Shown: positions 57,168 through 64,000 of the stretch, in pieces
Position numbering within the stretch: the first letter of the stretch is position 1
How the letters are laid out: each line of letters opens with the position of its first letter
Assembly (NCBI GenBank): GCA_035582835.1
Contig: JAYKAV010002728.1
Span: forward strand, 147,273-211,272
Direction of reading: 5' to 3'
Source of the DNA: Phoebastria nigripes
Lineage: Eukaryota; Chordata; Aves; Procellariiformes; Diomedeidae
DNA: 64,000 nt
The notes under the pieces: model-generated
The model's input: the letters and a program-made list of their open reading frames with translations, nothing else
What the model was told of the DNA's origin: nothing
Database searches by the model: none
Translations under genes and position numbers: made by a program

Positions 57168-58899
57168 CACTGGCCCCCATGTCATGGGGGACTCTCAAGG
57201 GGGTCGTGTAAAGTCCTTGAGTTTAAAAATTTTTGGTTATATTTTTGCAATAAGTAAACCAAGCTGGTCCCTTAGGCACTGTGATTCAAAAAGTTAATAA
57301 CTTTGAAAAGATTTACATTCCTGTTATGGTTAGAGCAGTAAATCTGGACATTCCTTTTTCAGGTTTTTAATTTCCTAGCTTAGGTTTCAAAGGTAATGCT
57401 ATATGTTTGTCATATTTTCCTGACGTGGGAACAATCCAAGGTCCGGCAGTTGCAGACGCAATATTCTTTAAACTTTTTTCCTTCCAAGGAGCTTGAAGAG
57501 TTTCAGGTTCTTTGAGGACATCAGTTTTAAAATAGAGACAAAGAATTCAGACAAGTCAAGTGTACTTCAGCAAAATAAGTGGGTTTGGTTATTTCCTTGA
57601 TTGGCTGAAATGATTGTTGCAGCTGTTGAAGGACTGTAGTTTATCGAAAGGGAGAAAATGATTGTTCCTGCCCAGAAATGCTGTCCATTTAATGGGACAG
57701 TAAGTACAAAAAGTGAGGTGGACAAAAGTGGCAGTGGGTATCCAAGAACTGGAGAATTATCAGTGCAGCACTTTCTTATCTCCCTTCAGATAGCTATATC
57801 TGAAAGAAATACAAGTGGGTATCCAAGACCTTTAGCATGATGTAGTTACTTTAGAATCTGCCAACAGACAATAAATTTATAAAATGCTAAGAACAACAGT
57901 AAAAAAAGTCACAAATGGAATTATATTAATGATCATTTCCCATAGTGATTTTGACATTACAAATACCATCATATCACACAAGTTATGCTTGCTGTAAGAA
58001 CAATTTTAAATTTCTTCATATATGTTTTCTAACTTTACTCCATCTTCACTTCACAACAAGTCATAGTTGCCAGTGGATTTGTGTAGGCAGGTGTTGGCCT
58101 TGGACTAGTCCTAGGCAATACTGCAACAAAAGTCAATGACTTACTGTAAGGAAATCTTACGTTCACTTTCTGGGACTAAGCTGCTATGGACTAGCTCCTT
58201 CCCTAAAATCTTTTCTACCTTGTAACTATACACTTTCTTGGGAACAGAAACCATGTAGACAAGTATCACACTCTAAATGAAACGGCTTCCAATATAATTT
58301 ACATCTATGCTAAAATGCTCTGCAGGTAACTACTCTATACTGGGCAAATTTGTGCTTGATGTAGTTCAGTTGAGCTGAGTTTGGTGACCAGAGCTCCATG
58401 CTGATAAATCTCTTACATAATTATACTTCTAAATCAATACTTATGATGTAAGTAGGAACATGTGAATGAGAATTCTAAGAATAGGAGTGAGAAACATTAT
58501 CTTAAAATTAAGGAGATCACCTGTTTTATGAAGGAAAAAAAGAGGTTCAGTATACAGCGCACCTTGTTCCAAGGTAGTTCTCTTGCAGCAGACACTTCAT
58601 CTTGGATATAAAACATTTGGTTGCACATGTGCACAAACTGAAAATGAAAGAAATATGTTAAAACAACAAATTAAGTTATTGCCCAGTCTTTTTAACCGGA
58701 GTGCAATTGTTATTTTATCACTGAATTTTGAAGTTGGTAGCTAGAATGTTAAAAAAGGTTGGATTTGGTTTCAGGAAGTTTACGTTTTGNTTTTGTTTTA
58801 TGGGTTTTTTTCATCTATAAAGGCAATTTTGTCAGTCTAATGACTATACTTTTTAAAACTAAAATATACAAGAATTATAAAGAATGACAAGAATTTGGC

Positions 58900-58978
58900 T
58901 CTGCTTGAGCAGGGGTTTTGTCCAATTGATCTTAAGAGGTCCCATCCAGCCTCAACCATTCTGTGATTCTGTGATAAA
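58900..58978 (+). mobile_element. CR1-like LINE 3'-end fragment
   Basis: GATCTTAAGAGGTCCCATCC, then CCTCAACCATTCTGTGATTCTGTGA, resembles the CR1 untranslated end and terminal repeats, in plus orientation. About 80 bases and diverged. Confidence 0.75.
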
Positions 58979-61900
58979 GTTATACATTTATTCAAGCTGT
59001 GTAAGCCAACATGTATCCTGATAACATCCCAGTTCCCTCTGGAGATGAGTAAGTAAACAACATATATTTTAACATAAGAAGGGTATTTGATAGCTACCTA
59101 TCATGGGTTGCCAAAAATGTTTCCAGTGAACTGCTTTTTGAGTGAGGTTTGTCTTTTAACAGAATAAGTTCTGCGGAAAACATCTTCCTCAAAATACCTC
59201 AGAAAATAATAAAAAAGAGAGAGTTTGAGGGTTGGGAATGTAATCATCCTGGTGTTTCAACAAGAGAAGTTTTTCCCATTCATCATGTTGACAGAACCTG
59301 TGACTTTTTCAGTTAATTGTTTTTAATGGAAGGTTTAATGGCTAAAGCCCAGTTTCTAACCTTTTTCGTTGCTTCCTGCTTTGGTTTTTTATAAAGAGGG
59401 CTGCCAGCTCCTTCCCTGTAACACTGCACAGAGTGCGGGTGGGCTATGCAGAGGCTCTCTGCTGGGAAGGACGGCTGGATCCTGAGAACCCCCCTCTGGA
59501 TGGGAGGGAAATCAGCAAGTGGAGGAAGGCAAGCTGTGATGAGGGGGATTTTGCTAGAGTGTGGACTTTGTTTTGATTCAATTACGCACTGATTAATGTT
59601 AACAAAAATGTAAGATGAATGTCATACCCAGGTAATGGATTGGGTTCCATGAGTTAATCGACAAAGAGCAATAGTTCTTCTTCTTTTTTTTTGGATGACT
59701 GCATGGCAAATGCATTTGTTTTAGATAACAGTCTCTGGTTTCCATGGGGATCGTTCTTCTGCTTGTTAAAGGTATTATTACGAATCTTTCACATTGTTTG
59801 AATTATTGCTAAGAGCTAGTATTTCAAAACTATCTCAGCTGTTGATGCCTGCATCAACACTTTGTGTCTGGCAGTGAAATCCGAGGAGGGTACAACTTGG
59901 AAGAGGAGCAAAAATTTTTTTTGCTGCTTTGAATCAGACTAATGCACTCTGATAATATTTCATGCTCAGAGAATGTTACTCCTTGCAGATGCAGTGAATT
60001 TGCAACACTATGAAGGCTTGAAGGACATCTGGGCAGCATGCTGTGTTGGACCGTTGTATTTACTTTCTCAGTGTACTTCTGTGCAACTTCATGTACTGTG
60101 TGGCTGCCTATCTGTGATATTTCTCAATTTAAAAAAAAGTAGGGGGTGACTGGAAACAACCATCCTTTCAATCTGAATACAGTGGAATTGGTATATAGTA
60201 CATGGAGATGTTATTGAATGTTGATAGTTATAATAATATAAGAGGATAAACGTACTCTGTTTGACCTTGTTTGGCAGGTTTTATACATGTGTTTGTTTCT
60301 AACGTGAAAAGAGCTGCTTCTCATGCAGTGGTTACCTTTAATATTTCCTATTCCTCTTTTCTATTTGGAGAAATTTTCCAAGGCACAGACAAGCTGGATA
60401 CTTACCTCCTGCACATTCCAGTCTTTGTACTGACAAGGTTGTCAACTAACATCAGGTGTAGTAAGGGTTTTATGTAGACATAGCTCATTCTCTGAGAAGA
60501 CCAAAGATACGCTTTTCCTTTTTAAATGAAAAACACTTCATCTTTTTCTTTTAGTGGTGGAATTCTGTGCAACCAGTATGGGATATGCTTTGTCACGTGT
60601 GATCGTTTATAAGTGACACTCATGTCCCAGGCAGTATTGACTTACAGGAAACAGCATGATGCTACGTTTTCCAGCTGCTTGTTCACTCCGACTTTCCCTG
60701 GATGCCTCCCAGCTAACCAGTACAATCCTGTTATGAAGTTTGAATCCAAGGTTATGTAGCCCTAGACCAGTTATCCAGCAGAAGCACCTCAAGAAACTAA
60801 CCCATGGTAGAAAATGACAACTTTGCCCACTATGAGGATGTGTAACAGCCTAGTACAGTTGTAAGCTAAGGAGAATACTGGTATTAGACTAGTGTCTTTC
60901 ATGGGTTCAACAGTGAATGATTAATACATAGAGAACAGAAAAGTGCCTCTAGACGTGAAAAGATTCAGAGCGCAATTGCTATAATGCGTGTTGAATTACC
61001 TTATTGTCTGGAACGTTGTTACCCTCTTCCATGGAAAGGAATTGCTGGGGAGAGGTGAGGAGCAATGAAATGGGAAATGCATGCAGTTTTGTTCTGAAGC
61101 TTCTTAATATTTAATGCCGTGCAAAATTTCTGGTGTAATTTTTTTCTCTGAGTGGGTGGCTTTGAGATGCATGAAGGGAAATACTTGATTTGAAGGCATC
61201 AGCAGAAAGATCTACCAGTCTATACTGAAGCTGATCTGGTTCATCAGAGCAGCTTATTAATATACAAGTTACTCATAGTTGCAAGTGGAAAAAGAATGTT
61301 TCCCTGAGGGATATTCACTCACTAATTTTCCAGTGTCCCAAGTGGACACTTCTGTCTGCTTATCCTTTTTTCCCCTTTCAGGCTCTGACTTTATTTTGTC
61401 TGTCTAAAGAGTTCTTTCTCATCTTAGAACCAATATTTTTTTCTACGCTTGATTCTTTCCACTTCCATTTAGGATTAGTCAGCACCAGAGCTAATTTCAT
61501 TTCCTTGTGACTCTCTGATGTATAAATGACAATATGACATAATTTGTAGAAGTAATTCAACAGTTGAGAATCTGGAGTCTTGAATGAAGCTCCGTTGTAG
61601 GACCCTGAAGAATAGCTCAGCAGTTCTCGAGCAGCTTCTGAAGTATTAATGAAAAACCCTCTGATTTCTTTTATTCTTCCATTCTTCATTTATATTCATT
61701 CTAATGGAGGTGAAACTTGCTTTGGAAGTAAGGTTATAAAATCAATGCAATTGAAACTAGATGAAAGATTTAAATTAAAAAAAAAAAAAAACCACACACA
61801 AGAAAAAAACCCAGCTTCTCCCCTACTCCAGGGCATTGTAATAATATATTATTACTATGTGAGAAGTACTTCTTTAATAATGGGAGAGTCAGAGACATTT

Positions 61901-62612
61901 TTGAAAGCAAGTGGTTTGGTTGACTGAATATCTCCTAGCAACTTAGGAAGCTTTAAGTACAATTGATTGAATACTGCCTGTGGAATATATTGTCAAGCCC
62001 AAAGCACCTGCCAAAACCAGATGATGATTCCATTCTTTAAAACACATCAGATAGCAAATACGTAACTCAATATTTTGTCAGCTACCAAAAAGGAATTTGC
62101 ATAAGACACATGACACAATATATAGAAAATTGAATTCCAAATGACATTCAAGTACTGCAGACCTAAACAGTATGTCTGTGGAGTAGATTTTAAAGTTAAT
62201 ACTGCATGCTTCTATTGACACGGTGCACTGTTTTATCAAGAAGCTAAACTTGACTTTCTGGTATTTCTTGGTACTTGCCACTTGGTATACACATTGGCCA
62301 TGTGAACAAGAATATGATCTTGCTGTCATTTTATGTGGGCAACCATAGGAAAACTCTACTCAGCAAATAAAAGCTTGGGTTTTTTTTTATTGGTTAGGGG
62401 AAAAATCAAGCCAAAGAATGGTAGTGTCAACAGAGAGAAGTGTGGGGGACTGCAGCTGCTTTTTCGTATCTCAATCAGTAGCTTAAGATGCTGTTTCCTC
62501 TCATTGTGTATATTTGTAGGTACCCTACAAAAACACTAACAAATCTGACTGCCTCATAAATCAATTACACTTCAACTCAAAAGAGCTTCTGGTAAGCGTC
62601 ACCAATATATAG

Positions 62613-62637
62613 TATCAACAACATGCGGTTGTTGATA
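62613..62637. repeat. Short hairpin, 10-bp arms
   Basis: TATCAACAAC and GTTGTTGATA around loop ATGCG. Confidence 0.8.
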
Positions 62638-63836
62638 TAGTCTGCAGTAAGAACAACTTAACTTTTCTTGGAGGTAGGAAGCTAAACCCTACTTTGCATG
62701 CTGTTCAGCTGCAGCAGAGTAAATGGAGTTGTCTTGTCAAGCAGTATTTTTATGCTGGTAGCTATGCTTTGGTTGATCTGGTGGTACTGCACAGTACATC
62801 TCCAGGAGAAATAAAATAAAGGAGAATCACATTTTATTAAGCTGACACTGGCCTTTACCATGCAGTTACTGCTAGTGCAAAACAACTAGCTCACATGTGA
62901 GCTATGCCCTGAGCACAGCTGCATAATTTGGCCAATGTTGAGAATGTTACTAATTCACTAATACCTGTCATTCAGGACAATTTTTGCCTGGTACACAGTG
63001 AACTGGATAACAAAGAATGATTGCAGTATTTCTTCAGTATGAAAATTTGAACATAGTTTTTAATCAGTCTCATGCACTGAGCTATTACATTTTATTTTTG
63101 TCTTGGATTTGCTGTCTGGTAAGATGATTTAATGACTGTCTATTGCTTAGTGTCTTATGGAAAGAGAGGTATTTAATAAACTACATTAGAATTGATTAGT
63201 TAGGGGATAGTATCATCAAGAGATACGTGCTCCACTAGAGATTTTTCTCCATTAAAACCACTGTGAAGAATTACTAGGGAGAGTTGTATAAAGTATGTTT
63301 GCTTTCATTTCTTTGTCAGATCGTTTCATAAAAGGGTGAATGCTTTCTGAAAATAACTGATGCCTTGTAAGTTTACAAAGAATGCTTGAGAAACCCCTGA
63401 GAAAACTTTGCATGTTTTTGTGCTGTTTGTATGATGTTTATGTGACAAACATTTAGCTGAAACATTAGGCACCTTTCAGTTTCAATTGGACATAGTGCTT
63501 AGAACTATACGATCTGCATGTATCTTTAAAAATGTGTGCTTCTAACTTGATCTGGTCGCCTTGCACATTCATCTGCTGCCTTCCAGTTTTAACACACTTT
63601 GAAAGTTTGTATTTCCTATTGCTGTCAGTGAGTCTTCAAACGCTCTGTCTGAAGATGGCACTAAAATGTTCAAGTGTTAGGTGCTGGAGCCTGAGCCAAA
63701 ACGGTGTCTGTGCAGGCATGGGTGGAAAGCCGGGACCAGGTTATGTGATGTAGAATGTGTGTGCCCTGCTCAGCTGTGCTAGCAGAGATCCTCCTGCCTC
63801 CTTAGTGCGCTGCACTAGTACATCTCCACCTGCTTG

Positions 63837-64000
63837 TGTCGTGGTTTAACCCCAGCCAGCAACTAAGCACCACACAGCCGCTCACTCACTCCCCCCGCAG
63901 TGGGATGGGGGAGAGAATCGGAAGGGTAAAAGTGAGAAAACTCATGGGTTGAGATAAAGACAGTTTAATAGGGAAAGCAAAAGCCGCGCACGCAAGCAAA
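63837..64000. mobile_element. Start of an endogenous-retrovirus LTR, cut by window edge
   Basis: TGTCGTGGTTTAACCCCAGC, then a region with AAGCACCACACAGCCGCTCA and CAGTTTAATAGGGAAAGCA, matches from memory the edge of an LTR family abundant in neoavian genomes. It starts with TG as LTRs do. Orientation and whether internal viral sequence follows cannot be decided, since the element runs past position 64000. Confidence 0.7.

Larger units (their letters stand above)
55200..63836 (+). other. GPR176 intron 1, distal part in window
   Basis: Contains a MEF2/OTX motif pair (55320-55343), a 16-bp inverted repeat (57104-57167), a small CR1 end (58900-58978) and a short hairpin (62613-62637). No exon recognised. 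Confidence 0.7.

Noticed and set aside
56800..57198. 132-codon minus-strand frame
   Set aside because: It spans the inverted repeat, shows no family resemblance, and is likely chance.
25126..64000. Search for GPR176 exon 2 (rest of TM1 onward)
   Set aside because: None of the provided open reading frames carries receptor sequence such as the TM1-TM3 core, so no second exon is called.

Overview
The window is vertebrate nuclear DNA from a bird. The evidence is long introns with GT-AG splice sites, CpG islands, and several CR1 LINE 3' ends carrying the CR1 reverse-transcriptase tail and the terminal ATTCTATG-type repeats. The last 164 bases also begin with what looks like a long terminal repeat of a kind common in neoavian genomes. 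I could not determine the species.

Left part (1-20.2 kb, minus strand): the 5' half of EIF2AK4, which encodes GCN2, the eIF2-alpha kinase that senses amino-acid starvation and ribosome stalling. I placed 19 coding exons from the start codon at 20218 down to position 152. All reading phases join without a break and give 960 codons: RWD domain, charged coiled-coil, pseudokinase and most of the kinase domain. The last part of the kinase domain, the HisRS-like domain and the C-terminal domain lie beyond the left edge.

Middle (20.2-24.9 kb): the intergenic head-to-head interval. It holds a CpG island at the EIF2AK4 start (about 19.74-20.56 kb), a CR1 remnant, two adjacent hairpins and a purine-rich stretch. 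A second CpG island (about 23.65-24.54 kb) lies before GPR176.

Right part (24.9-64 kb, plus strand): exon 1 of GPR176, an orphan class A GPCR. It encodes the glycosylated N-terminus and the start of the first membrane helix. No further GPR176 exon is recognisable, so the remaining 39 kb is read as the first intron. That intron holds two clear CR1 3' ends plus a probable small one, a probable LTR remnant next to a degenerate tandem repeat (about 35.7-36.7 kb), scattered hairpins and direct repeats, and the LTR at the right edge.

EIF2AK4 and GPR176 are also divergent neighbours in human 15q14-15, so this is conserved synteny. I found no novel multi-gene system. The points worth a second look are local: an upstream ORF overlapping the GCN2 start codon, the hairpin pair between the two promoters, the LTR-associated tandem repeat, and a few intronic motif clusters.
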